Below, piece after piece: positions 1-12,600 of a DNA stretch of 64,000 nt. A program made the translations under genes and the position numbers. Each line of letters opens with the position of its first letter. Position 1 is the stretch's first letter. The stretch is from Astropecten irregularis (Eukaryota > Echinodermata > Asteroidea > Paxillosida > Astropectinidae), in NCBI GenBank assembly GCA_963971285.1, contig OZ020252.1:19753662-19817661 (forward strand). Reading direction: 5' to 3'. A model generated the notes under the pieces. That model was not told the DNA's origin, did not search any database, and was given only the letters and a program-made list of their open reading frames with translations.

Positions 1-266
1 ATGTACAATTTGATCATTAAAAATGTGGCCGACTAATTTGATATTCGTTTTAATTGGACTCTGCCTGTTCCATCAAAATACAATTATTGTGTGCACGATG
101 TGTACAGTACTGTACATGTATAATGTACAATAAAATGGGGAAAATTTGAGTGTTTTGTTTGTCATGTTTTATTTGAAGGTTTTTAATAGTGGCTGGTGAT
201 TCTTAACTTTGATAACTGTGTCCTTCTCAAGACCACACAATCTAACTCGCAGAAAATGTAAATGTT

Positions 267-630
267 TTAAAGGTATAATACATGATTGGTAAAGGTCGAC
301 ATAGCAGCACTCGCTCACTTGACTGATCCAGCATAGCTACATGAAATAGTGAACCTGTGAAAATTTGAGCTCAATCGGGCATCTGAGTCACAAGAAATTA
401 GCGAAAACCAGACTCATTTTTTCTTATGAAACTTAGAGAATGGTTTTGATCTTACCCCAAGATCAAAACTGTTTTCGGTTTTTGTTTGACTATTTTCTGG
501 ATAAATACACCATTTCAGGCGGAAATATTTTAGCGGTATGTTTCTATCAGCAGCATCTTTATACCCTGAAAGTTAAATGTAAATCTGTGAACATTTCTGT
601 GATTATACCAATCCTGTACTGTACCTTTAA
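267..630 (+). mobile_element. TTAA-flanked MITE, form 2
   Basis: TTAA followed by AAGGTATAATACATGATTGG at the left; ACCAATCCTGTACTGTACCT then TTTAA at the right, a diverged inverted repeat. The interior contains TTTGAGCTCAATCGG and the self-complementary GATCTTACCCCAAGATC core. Same form as 34839-35156, 56171-56543 and 62371-62739. TTAA targets suggest a piggyBac-like mobilising transposase (inference). Confidence 0.8.
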
Positions 631-778
631 CTGTGTATTACTATTAGTAACAGTACATATAATATTTAACACTGTATGGAGCTGTAGTTCAATAATAATG
701 TTATTAATGTATGCATGTATACTTCTATCATGTCTATATGTAGGTTAAATGGTTTTCTGCTGAAGGGTAAATGTAATG

Positions 779-938
779 AATAGCGCTCTGCACTAATGAC
801 GTCACAAAATCCCCGGATGTCAGACAAACATTGACTCACACACGTAGTGTACATGCACGCGCACACCCACGCACGCGTGCATGGTTGCAATGTTTGTCTG
901 AGGTCCGGTGCTATTTTTAGCGCAAGTGCGGAGCGCTT
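779..938. mobile_element. Inverted-repeat MITE carrying a TGACGTCA site
   Basis: Ends AATAGCGCTCTGCACT and AGTGCGGAGCGCTTTT are inverted repeats. The interior has AATGACGTCACAAAATCCC and GTTTGTCTGAGGTCCGGTGC. Same family as 33950-34230 and 24592-24762. Confidence 0.72.
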
Positions 939-2052
939 TTGCCCTTTTGAACATGAATATAAATGATTTTAGTCGGGAGATAGATAATATGCAAATTAGG
1001 CTTGCCCTTCACCGACGTGGATGAGCACTGCGTGCTTGTTGAGTGCATCCTTTTAAAATCGAATTTTTAAAGCAAATTTTATAATTTTAATACTCATCAT
1101 GTTCATGCGTAAAAGTGTGTACACTCTTTCTGCCAAGGTCAGGTTAATGTTCATGGTACATGTAGGCCTATTATTTATCAGTTTATTCACCTTTTCCAAC
1201 ATGTCCAACAGCGAAACAATCCGAAATAGCATTGTACAGGAACAGTTAACAAAAACAACATACACATTGACCCTAAAATATGTACATAAAATACATATTA
1301 AAGATAGATTTCGTGATTTATTGATACTTGTAAGACTTAAGGATAAAAATATACTTAATACCTAAAGATAAAAAATGAATAAATAAATAAAAATGATTAA
1401 CTTGGTGAACTCATCCATCCGAAATAGCAGAAATTGCACGATAAATTTGTGCCCGAAAACTTCCAAGGCTGTCAACACGTTAGAAATTCTGTCCAGACAA
1501 AGCCACACTTTGTGACGTCAACACCACTCGTATATCGTGTTCATTGGCAAACCTTGTCCGCCTCGCAGGCACATATAAACTGTTTACACGTAGTTCACTA
1601 CCAGGTAATATTGTCTAAGATGACAGAACACACTATGTTTGTGTACCATGTAGGCTTTATGTAAACATTCTCACAAATTAGTCTTTCCAAGCCTTAGGCC
1701 TACATATGTACTGCATTTGTGTAGTGAAACTACATGTAATAGGACATTGCTATTCTGGCATTTGGTTAAATTTTGATATTCTCAAAACTTGTCCAAAATC
1801 TGTCGTTTTTACTTTGGCCTTAGACTTTGAGAAAGATCCTGCTAGGATTGAAACACGTCAGACCCTCCTGTAACTCCTTAAAGCATTTTACAAATTTCAG
1901 GTCAGTTTTGGGGCTGATGAGCAGTTTGCAGTGCTTTACTTGTATTTTTGTTACTTTGGGGTTATTTTGAGTTCCACCGTGGTTCCTTCCAGTTCCCTTT
2001 GTTTTTTACAGTTGGTGAGCTACATGTACAGTATAGTACCGGTTGTTGTTTT

Positions 2053-2196
2053 GGGGCCTGTTTGTTTCATCGCGGATCTTGGTTGCCATATTTGATCTTA
2101 CGACTTACATTTATCCACGTCCCAGGCAGGATACGGTAAAATGCGATCCAGAGCAGCTTTTGAGCGCCGGATCACTGATCCCGTTTCTGAAACAAG
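2053..2196. mobile_element. Eroded GGGCCTGTTTGTTTCA-family MITE
   Basis: GGGGCCTGTTTGTTTCATCG at the left, ATCCCGTTTCTGAAACAAG at the right, with GGATAC/GATCC interior motifs shared with 23845-23963. Confidence 0.62.
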
Positions 2197-3197
2197 TTAT
2201 ACACGTATGTACATTGTAGGCCCTTGATTTGGCATTTGACAATATGCAGACTTGCATTTATAATTTGTGTAAACTGTACATGTAGGCAGTGTTTTTAACT
2301 GTAATAATGCAATATGCTTGCATTGATATACTGTACATGTGATTATACACATTGCACAGGTTGTATGGGCCGGCTAACTCAGTGTGCATTATGTGCATGC
2401 TGCAGTGGGCCTTGGGTTATTATTGTTTGGGTCCACCAGGCTGTTACCATGGCAAGACTTGGAATAATGACATGTACTGTGTTTACATACCAGTGCTGTA
2501 TGACTGAGGGGCTGAAGGTTGCAAGGCGTTCACATACATGTACACTGATGCGCATATATGTACATGTAGAACTGTGGGGATTTTGGGAGGCGACAGACCG
2601 GGGAAAGATGGGGAATTCCCTTATATTTTATAATCAATCAGTCAATATGGGTGTTAGGGGAGGGCAATGGGTGTACCATAGTAAGGTGTACACTAGCTGA
2701 CTATGTACGATACTGGTATTGGGAGAGTGTTCATGTAACATGATGATGCGTGTGTCAAATGTCAATGTATACATTGCATGTTCACATGTTTAATGTTAAT
2801 TAACTTGATATTATGCAGTTGCCATTTGGGGAGAAATTATTCATTGTACACACATATCATATTTACATTATGTTAAAATGGTAACAGAACATCAATACAC
2901 TGTCTATTAAATTCCTTATGAGTTTTATTTTGTTTAGTTTTGCTACACTATGAAAAATTTACTCTGTATACATGGACACGTACGTGTTTACAGTATGTAA
3001 TATTGCACACTAATACAATACGTCTTGTAAAAATAGATCAATGTACACAGGGATTGCAGTGCCGTTGAATAATTTGTTTATTTTATTTGCCAATATATTC
3101 TGCGATGCACATGTACATGTACATGTACAGTGTGTAATTGCATCCTTGAATTGATTCTCTCTGTGGCCACATGACCTTGGCCTTGCTTTAGTGTCCA

Positions 3198-3594
3198 TGC
3201 AGTCCAAATGGAATCTCCCCTCTCTTTCCTTATCTCCCTACCTCCTTACAACTCCCCCTCCCCCCAACAACCATGAAAGGGAAAAATTACCTCAACGAAT
3301 CATGTACGATCACGTCGGGGTCCACAATAATTGTCCGTTACAGTGGATGTTCGTTATATTGAGCGATTTTAACAACAAGCAGTCCAAATGGAATCTCCTC
3401 TCTCTTTCCTTACCTCCCTTCCTCCTTACAACCCCCCCCCCCCCACAGCCATGAAAGGGAAAAATTACCTCAACGGATCATGTATTGTATGCAGCTGATC
3501 AGTTCAATGCCGCTTAAACGATCACGGCGGGGTCCACAAAAATGGTCTGTTATAGCAGACGTTCGTTACATGAGCGATTTTAACAACAAGCAGT
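3198..3594. repeat. Tandem duplication of a ~180-bp segment
   Basis: AGTCCAAATGGAATCTCCCC through TGAGCGATTTTAACAACAAG (3199-3378) is repeated from AGTCCAAATGGAATCTCCTC to ACATGAGCGATTTTAACAAC (3380-3593). The second copy has an extra ~35 bases after the GGATCATGTATTG segment and a longer C run. Confidence 0.75.
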
Positions 3595-3616
3595 GTTCTG
3601 GCCACGCCGGTCGGTA

Positions 3617-3766
3617 CAGGGGTCGGTTTCACTAAGCCCTACGATCAATCGTACATGTAACTCGAGTTACGAAGGATAACCCATCGTATCCTACGCAGGG
3701 CTGCAATGCATAATACCTCCCATGATTGATAGTAAGTTATGATGAGTTTGGTGAAATCGACCCCTG
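3617..3766. mobile_element. Small palindromic MITE (GTCGATTTCAC family)
   Basis: CAGGGGTCGGTTTCACTAAG at the left and TTTGGTGAAATCGACCCCTG at the right; centre AACTCGAGTTACGAAGGATA. Other copies: 39134-39264, 40503-40657, 52371-52491 and 57693-57855. Confidence 0.78.
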
Positions 3767-5093
3767 GTTGGGGACATCTGGCACTCAGCCTTTCCGACCG
3801 ATGCTCTAGATGAAAAACCATGCTGCCGACCGGCACAAAAAATCTTGAAAATCACAGAAAATGCACAAGTTACAATATAATTGTTGTGTTTTTTCACTGA
3901 AAGAACAGTAAGATTTTGACTTGGAGACAAATTTGGGAAGATAAATTGACCAGATGCCCGATATCAAAACAGAATATTGCTGCCACATTCACGTACGTAC
4001 TGACTTGCATTTAGCTACCATGTATTATCTCCTGAACCGCGGCTGTGAGGGACGAGAGATCTGCTTGCTTCGCTTCACAATAAGTAAAATAATTTAGCCG
4101 GCACTCGAAATGGGCTCGCTAAAACACTGGCACGCAAAAACTGGGAGCTACATGTACATGTACATGTAAGGATGATGTTGGGTATACAGAAGCTGTTGCG
4201 GGATTTGTTATAGCGACGTTTGACAATTTCAACTTCCTTTGACCAGTGCGAGAACCTGGATAATTAATGTCTATTTTTGGGAAGAAAACGAAGTAGTTCC
4301 TTGTATGATTGTAGAGCCTGTCTCAACAATAAGCTTTATTTATAGGTTTTGGCAGTCCAAGAAAAAAAACAGCTTGTTCTTTGGCAAGTGCGTCACATTA
4401 GAGAATACTTGAGTTTGTAATAGTAGCCGCCAGTAGCTTGACCGGTTCAAGAAATGTTGGATTCTATAGGAATCTGTCAGTAGAGCGAAAGAATAAGAGG
4501 AACGTGAAAAGGGAGCATGCCTATTGCTATCCTGAAAGAGGACTGCAGTATTTTTGTTCTTTTCCTTTGGCCGTATCCATTTATTGGCTGCCAGAATGCT
4601 ATGCATGAAGGATTGTCTAATTTTGTTTCAAACGTTGGAAGGTTTGAACAATACTGTACAGTTGTACATGGTGAGCATTGCAATCGGCTTTCAACCTGAT
4701 TCATCTGCTAATCCAACCCTCTCTTCCCCCTCCTCTTCACCCTCCCCTTCCCACCTCCAGCGGGGATATTCTGCCGAACAGGATCCAGACACAGACAGCA
4801 AGTTCTGCGTTTTTATAATCTCCTGCTATTGGCTTCAACTTGTTAATCCTGTAACCCTTAAAACAAGATTTACAAAACCTCACAGGTTCTTACAAAAGTG
4901 GCAGAAAAGCCAGACGCGATTAACAAGTTCACACAAGTGCCAGGGCCCATGGCAAAAGCAATGACAAGAAACCAACATCAATCATTTTTGTTGGCTGAGC
5001 TTAGTGCTGTACATGTATTGTAGGCCTATGTATGTAAAGCTGTGGAACTACATGTAAGAGAAAGAGAATGATGAAAATAACTTTAAAACTCAA

Positions 5094-5256
5094 GCCTGGA
5101 ATTTAACGGAGGCCGGGGAGGCCATGGCCTTCGTTGCCCTTGTTCTTGGCCTTGGTGCCCCTTCAAATATTTCCATAGACATTATGATTTTCCAATGGAA
5201 GTGCCCCTTGCAATGGAAAAGTGGCCTTGCCCCTTTCAGAACCAAATTCCAGGCCT
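5094..5256. mobile_element. Short inverted-repeat element (CCTGGAATTT ends)
   Basis: AAGCCTGGAATTT at the left and AAATTCCAGGCCTG at the right enclose GCCTTGG/TGCCCCTT repeats. No target duplication is seen. Confidence 0.55.
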
Positions 5257-7787
5257 GAAAACTTTGAACAGTTTACATGTAACATACATGCATTGTGAAA
5301 TCGGAACATTTTTGTAGGGTACAGTCATCTGTCATCCATCTGAGGCCCACTTGTCTAATACTCTGGATGCATTTCATCTACCCCAAAGTGGTTCTCTATC
5401 ATATCAACGATAACCTGCGAACATGGCAAATTTGGCACACGGACGGCATCATTCAGAATCAGAGTGACCACTAAACATCTGGATCAGGACCCTTCAGCAG
5501 TCGCAAACCAGCTCGCCAAATGTTTTCATGTTTTTAAACCATTGCCAATTTGAACGTTAAATGCTTTTTTCCCTTGATCTGACATGTAGTGCTTACATGT
5601 CATACATGTACATGTAGTTTCTTCGACTGGGAACAGTACGTTTACTATACAATACATGTTTTGGCCTACTGGTACATGTATGTACAGCACAAAATCAACT
5701 GACATTCATACATGTATGTACCATACAGGAGCAGCACCACTGTGCATCTTCAGTGCACAAGTACGTGTACAATACACACATATCTGCACAGTACACACTT
5801 GGTGTGCATCAAACTGTTTTCAAATGCAAATTTTCATCACTAAGGCAACCACGCAGGCTGCCTAGCAACCAAGCGCAGTGAAAGGGGCCTACATGTAGTC
5901 TTTTTTTTTTAATTGTAGGCTTTGCGTGTCTATTTCAGGGCATATTTTGTAAATTAAGCTTTGTACTGTACATTAATCATAATTTATGCGTTACGTGACC
6001 AAGAACAGTGTACATGTAATTGCATCATACAGATTAGGTCTAGAAAGAATTTAAAGGACGCTAGTGCAGTGCAATACGTTGCATGCGTTCATTATAAAAT
6101 GCATTCTGTATGCATGACAGTTCAGTACATGTTCACATTACGCTTGGGATTTCTGATATTATGCATAAGAAATGCCGTAGAGACACAACTCATTATATTA
6201 TATCATACAGTGTACATTTCTGCTGCACACAATACCGAGAAGGGCAAACTCAGCGTTATTAGATTTATACATCAACACTATGCCAAAATGTTCTTGTTTT
6301 TGTTATGGTTTTTTTTCTTCTTCACTGTGCAGTATTTGGATTGCGGGCAAAATAATGACATCATATTGCTCAGTGTCTGTCTGGTGCGTAAGATTGAAAG
6401 CAGTAATCTGAGCCACCTTGTGTCTGAAGAGGATGCGCTTGATGCAGACATGAGTTCGTGGGTCAAACCCCGCCCAGCCTGGTTATTAATTAACACTCGG
6501 GGCTTTGAGAAAATAGCATGGTGTTGACTTGAAAGGACGCTCCATACACATACTTGTACATTGTACCATGTATTTGCACGTGGCATCATGTACCATATTC
6601 TGTTACTAATGTACATCATGTGTAATGTAACATGTGAAAAACACACGTACAAAGAAGAATGGGCCTTTTCAAAACCGGGCTTGAGGCTAGGCTTGGGGCT
6701 TCCTTTGCTACATGTACCTCTATTTGATACCCACAAATTGAAATGAAGGGATTGGGCCGCATTATGCAGCCAAAGAAATGCTCCAGTTTCGCCATGTACA
6801 TGTACATGTATCTCAAGCCCTTCATTTCATTCAGGACACAAAATGGTGGTAGCAAATTTATGCATAATATATACCAGTAATAGTATACAGTATATCACAA
6901 ATTGGCCAAAACACAACACACCGTAGGCCCCTACATCTGTACATAATGTTTGTAAATTGTTGCACTTCAACAATATCATGTGGAGATGAAACAGAAAGCC
7001 AATGGCCCTACATAAAACATGTACACGTGTATGTACCTTGGATTCAGAATCAAGGAATTTGTACTACATGTTATAAATGTAAATTATGTAAATTATGCAT
7101 GAGTTTTCTTGGAAATGTCCATGTCCATGTCATGTCTTCACTAGACATGGACAACTTGCATGGTCCAGCCGGTACAATGCGATTACATGTACCAATCATT
7201 ACCACACACACACGTACAATGACAGCTGGGTGGAAAATCCGTCAGCTTCCCATGACCGCTACTATTACCATGGCAACCTACGATGCCTTGTTGACGTCAT
7301 TTTATTGTTATTGTATCAATTATGTTTCGTACGTGCCATTTGTAGGGGGTCTTTATATTCTCATCAGCGGTCATAGTATGGGGCCCTCAATTGCTTAGTG
7401 AGATGGGTGGTTTCATTCTGTGGTGGATTATTGGTAACAGCAAAAGAAGATATTTCTGTGGTAGTATATGTATCTGTGAGACTTCTTCGAATGTACAGCC
7501 TTCCCTTCATTACACACTACTGATAGTAGCCATAGGCAGTATTTAGCATCCAAGGTTATTTGATCCAGCTTAAATGATACTGATATAGTGATGTCTGGCT
7601 GTGCAAGTCACTGGACTTGCTGGAGTCACATTAATTTTGTCTCGGAGATAAATGTATGTGTACATGTACACATGTATGCAGATTTTAACATTAATTAAAT
7701 ACCAAATGAATTTGCCTCTAATTTGGTTGCTCACTCACGAGACTTGCTTGGTACAGTAGGCCCTACTGTAGTGTATAGTACAGTATA

Positions 7788-8221
7788 CAGGGTGTCCCAG
7801 AAAACTAACACTTTGTGTCGAGAATTGTTATATGAAAATTAAACTGGATTCATAATTTCATATGTGATACAGCCATGTGTTGGCTATGACCATGTAGAAT
7901 TTGAGCAAAATTGGACTGAAATTGAGAGAAAAAACTAAGACTGAATCACCCAACCTCAAAACCCAATTTTCATCTTTCTTCCAATACATCTTGTGTATTG
8001 ACCACTTATTCTGGAATACTGCAAATTTGTTTTTAAATAGTAAGTCTTTCGATTGTTGTCATATTTTCGCCAATTTCTGCCCGATTGTGCTAAAATTCTA
8101 CATGGTGATAACCAACACATGATTGTATCATATAGGCCTAGTTGAATCTTGAAGTGATAAACAGTTTAATTTTAACATAATGGTTCCCGACACAGCGTTG
8201 CGTTTTTTCTGGGACACCCTG
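7788..8221. mobile_element. TA-flanked MITE (Tc1/mariner-like ends)
   Basis: Termini CAGGGTGTCCCAGAAAA and TTTTCTGGGACACCCTG are inverted repeats, each next to a TA (7786-7787, 8222-8223). A relative lies at 16927-17371. No transposase is encoded. Confidence 0.8.
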
Positions 8222-8223
8222 TA

Positions 8224-8401
8224 CAGTGGGACGACACTATAAGAAACACCGCTATACCGAACAATTGGCTATGATACCGAACATCTTCCTTGACTCAAAA
8301 TTTGTACATACCCAATATGGTTCACTATAACGAACGACCACTACAATAGACAATATCTGTGCATCCCGCAATGTCATGTTTGTTATAGAGGCGTTCCACT
8401 G
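8224..8401. mobile_element. TA-flanked MITE sharing its TA with the preceding element
   Basis: Starts CAGTGGGACGACACTATA and ends TTATAGAGGCGTTCCACTG, flanked by TA. A second copy is at 20256-20453 in TUB intron 4. Confidence 0.75.
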
Positions 8402-8926
8402 TACACATGTACACGTGTACAAGTCGTGCACATGTCCAGTGCTCTGCATTAAATTGACATCAGGTTTAATTACGGTAAAAGAATCGGGATGTGAAACAAG
8501 CCTGTTTGGAACATTGACTGTATCCTGGCTGTTTGTGTCTAACATGTCAGCTTGATAGATTGCCTGAGATCTGGGTAGGGTACTTCAGTGGCCTGACCAT
8601 TTGGAGCTCTTATTTTTAGCATTAAGTATCTAGAGTGATAATGTCTAAGATAATATTACATAGAATCTTGAGACAGTGCCCAGTGGCTGTTATGCACATG
8701 ATGGAAAGATGCCTCACAAGCAAGACAAGTGTTTTTCCTCCGAGCTCCATTTCAGGACAGTACAATATCAAACAAACAGCGTTATTGCTCATGTCGCCCA
8801 TAACATAATTTACAGAGACCCATGCAGATAATTTTTCAATCTCGCTGCACAGTTGTCAAGAAGGGATTCATACGCTGTGCCACTGTGCAGTTAGTTTTTT
8901 TCACAATTTATTGCACGTTAAAGATG

Positions 8927-8960
8927 CACAACTGTCCAGGGTTAACCCTGGACAGTTGTG
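8927..8960. repeat. 34-bp perfect palindrome centred on TTAA
   Basis: CACAACTGTCCAGGG, TTAA, then the exact reverse complement CCCTGGACAGTTGTG with no mismatch or spacer. Confidence 0.85.
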
Positions 8961-9089
8961 TCTTCAGATATCTTCTTTTTCATGTGGTGATATTGGAGAT
9001 GCAAATCGTTTCAAATCTTGTGTTGCCCAATTCATTTGTTTTTCTTTTGGAGGGAAACAAAATTTATCATGCTTCCATATAAAAATCAG

Positions 9090-9269
9090 TACGGGCGATT
9101 CACAATAGCAGGCCACCAAGAGTTTGCAATGCATTGGCCAATCACAATGCGCGGAATCAATTTTGTCGACAGACTGCACATGTTAAAAGATCTATGCATG
9201 CGCAGTTTGTTGACCAATTGACCAACGCATTGCAAACTTATGGTGGCGCACTATTGTGAAACACCCGTA
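9090..9269. mobile_element. MITE with ~45-bp inverted repeats just upstream of TUB exon 1
   Basis: TACGGGCGATTCACAATAGC at the left and CTATTGTGAAACACCCGTA at the right; homology continues through GCCACCA and GTTTGCAATGC on each arm. It ends about 290 bases before the exon-1 acceptor. Confidence 0.75.
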
Positions 9270-9557
9270 TTGCTAGCAATAGTTGCCTGTTCAAAAGCGA
9301 CTTAAGTTTTTCTTGAAGGTTATGGTTTTTTTTCTTTGTTCACTTTTCAATTTAGACATGAAATCGATCCAGTCAGTTTCCCTTGTGGTTATTTAATATA
9401 TTTATTTTTAGAAAGGAACCATTAGGCACTCTTGTATCATGTCTTCCATGGAACATTCCCCTGCAGAATACTGCACCTGCTACCTTCAGTATCTTGCCTC
9501 AATTTGTTTTAATAATCCATCTTTTTTTTTTTTTTCATTTGCATTGACGGCTGTTAG

Positions 9558-9672
9558 GAGCGGCACTCAAGAAGCGTGGAACAATAACTCAGCCGCCCCC
9601 CCTGGAAGCATAATGGATGACGAGCAAGCCACCTCGCCCTACAGCTTACGGGAGCAGAAACTGGAAAAACAG
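9558..9672 (+). CDS. TUB: TUB exon 1 (first recognised coding exon)
   Basis: A T-rich tract and an AG at 9556-9557 precede this exon; the donor CAG|GTAGGT follows 9672. The ATG at 9613 starts [20 protein letters not shown], which resembles the DDEGRNLRQQKLDRQ segment near the start of vertebrate TUB. The 55 bases before the ATG are open in frame (SGTQEAW...GSI), so they may be 5' UTR or coding sequence of a longer isoform. Ends in phase 0. Confidence 0.85.
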
Positions 9673-12600
9673 GTAGGTTTCAGTGTTCTCCAACTTTGAA
9701 AATTAAAGAGTGGTGCTGAGCGCGTAGCGCGAAGCACTAACGGCGTGGGGTCCGGGGCCCGCTTAAGGGCCCCGGGAAAATTTGGATTCTAGATGCTCTG
9801 TGATGCATTCTTAGGCAATTTCTGTCCACTTTACCCAAATTGTTTTATGTGCAAAAGTTGTCAAGATTTTTATAAGACTTCCAAATTATTAAACAGAACA
9901 TCAAATAAAAGATCAGTACCGACTCTTTGTTCCAAAATTTCATTTTTCAGTTATTGATCTAGGTAGCTAAAAATTAATGTGTTAGAGCAAGCGTTTTGTT
10001 TTAGGGTTTATTAATTACCGGGTAATAAGGTTTACCCTATTAACAATTTTAACAAACATGTCTAATTTTATTCACGTCCAAAATTAGACAAGAGACTTGG
10101 TCCCACATTAGAATAATTATTTTGAAAATCAGTTTAAAACCGAAGAAAATATGTCTAATGGTCGAGCAAAAATAATTAAACCTCAAAATTCCAAAAACAT
10201 TGGAATAAAACTTAAAAGTGGCCTCAGCTTAAAAAAATTACTTGGGTAGACCATGGAGGTAGAAATGGGTAGACCAGTTTTAAATTTTCGATACCATATT
10301 TTATGGGCCTAGGTAGCAGAGATGAAACTTTCCCGGATTTATCCGGAATTCCGGATATCAGCGTGGCAGAAAAAAAGTATTTCCCGCATTTTCAGGATTT
10401 TCATTGATTTTCCGTCCTGGCCTGGTGAAATAGTGAAATTACAAGACGGATAAACAAAATAATTAATACACTCAATAATTATCATAATGTTAACCTTAAT
10501 TACCGGTATAATTCAGTGAAAACGCCTGCCACATTAGACGTACGTATTCGCCATCGTTTCGACGAGTTCACCATACTGCATGGTCTGCCATTTTGTACAT
10601 AGTCTTGATCCAAGACGTTTAATTGCTGTTCGTAGTGCGCCCTCACACAACTGATTCAGACCATCACAACCCGCTCAGCGTACGTAAAAACAATTTCTAA
10701 ATTATTGCAAGGACCGAGACAAGTCTAATTATTCTGACCATAACAAACAAACCATGCATCGTGCACGGCACATACACCGCGTGGTCGCTGTGTAGTCACT
10801 GTGCGGTCGAGATGTGTGTGCCGTTGAGTGAGCTCTGTTGCCCGTATGCGCTGTGTAAGATAAACGCTACAGTAGGACGGTGTTTCGGCGCTTTACGACC
10901 GAAAAGGTGGCCTTTTCTTTTGCTTTTATCTGCATATTTCTGGGTGCTTTTTGCAGTAGTTCTACGATTTTTAGCATATGAAATATGTTAGAGAATTTTT
11001 TTCATAAAATGCAGACCGAAATAAACCAACTGGAAAATAAAACAGAAAAACCAGAAAACTACCATTCCAGCCATTTTTGCGGCCAGCCAGGCCGTAGTTG
11101 CGCTTGCATTGTTTTTTTTTTAGGATTTCCGGATATTTGGGAAATTTTGAGTTTCATCTCTGAGGTAGACATTATATTCTAAATTTCACAGAGAAATCAA
11201 GAGAAAATTACATTCATTCCAAACGAAACGTGATGACAAATGACAAGTTATCAGTAAATCTTAGCTAAGAGCGAAAATCATTCAATAACAGGTGAACATT
11301 AAAAGTTTCCGTGTACCAAGGTACGTAACGTTGGTAGCGTGACCGAGCGGACCGTTGACCGGTCGCACGAAGCATTAATCCCAAGGCCATCACACGGCAC
11401 ATCGCAGTAAGTTAAAATCCCGTTGTGAATTGTGGCAAGATTAGTGTCAACAGTTGCAATCGCAAACTCAACTTTTTGTAGGCATTTGTTCCTCATAATT
11501 TCCAAAAATTACTTCTTATTTCATGTGAATGTACGATAAATCATCGAAAATGTAGTTTGAATAAAGCAAGCTCATTCAAAATGCCGAATTTTCGGAAGAA
11601 TTTCGTCGAAGTTTCGCGTAAACGTAACCAGATTTGTGACCACGTTGCGCAGACCGTATGCAGCAAAAGTAGGTCTCTTGCAGTGCAGAACGTATGCAGC
11701 TAAAGTAGGTATCTTGCAGTGCACGTGTTTACATGCAAGGCCGGTCGACTTGCTGTCTCCCCTTAGTACATCCGCTTAATGTATGTCAATTCGAGTTGCC
11801 TCGCGTCGCAAATTTGACAGTTCATTGGAAAGTTTCGAAGGTTAGAATCAAAAATAAAGTGATTCTCATTGTTTCCAGATTATTTCTGGAGTAATTATTT
11901 ACTGTACAGTAAAAAATGTAAACGTGGCGGCATGATTTTAAAGCGTGGCGGCGATTTTTAAGCGTGGCGGAAAATGGCGGCTGCCGCAGAAAGCGTGGCG
12001 GTGCGCCACGTCCGTTCTACACGTTGGAGAACACTGGGTTTGCTTGGCTGATCGGGTCCGACCGGGGGCCCGCCCAACCGTGAGATCGGCAGTAGAGTCG
12101 TCCGTTTCAATTTTGTTCAGGTCGTGGATGCTGTGAAGCCTTCCTGCCAATAATAAACCCTCAGCTCCGGTCCAGCGCCCTAGATATTTTACAGGCTGTG
12201 TGCATATCATAATTGAGCCATCACTCATAATCGATGCGTGGCTTGTGCTTACAGTGGCATATTTCAAACCCGTTTAACTCTAATATCCCATGCCTTATTG
12301 TTTTAGGGCGCATTAGCGAAGGATGGCTGGGTACATGTGTTATTGCTGTCTGTCCTAGCTAGCAGGTTGCTTATCAGCCCCAAGGGGGTTGGATTATCTG
12401 TGAACGTGCGGCATAATCTACTTCTAACCTTTTCGCCATATGTCTCAAATCTGTTTTTAAACATCTCAAGATTGAAATTTCAACCCGAAATATTTTGACG
12501 TAACACCTGAATCTTGTGGATGCGGATGTGAAAAACTGAAGAATAAAATAATATAAAATTTGTGATATGGTCAGAATTGGCAAAACGTAAAAGAGCATTA

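Larger units (their letters stand above)
1..9557. other. Upstream of first recognised TUB exon; no gene seen, many small repeats
   Basis: No frame here shows a recognisable domain or a convincing exon. The stretch holds several miniature elements (listed separately), many copies of TACATGTA, TAGGCCTA words and CA/GT-rich runs. Upstream TUB exons or the TUB promoter could lie here but could not be identified. Confidence 0.6.

Noticed and set aside
5961-6527. 188-codon + strand open frame as a gene
   Set aside because: Low-complexity composition, no recognisable domain, no splice-site support, and it lies in a TACATGTA-rich repeat area.
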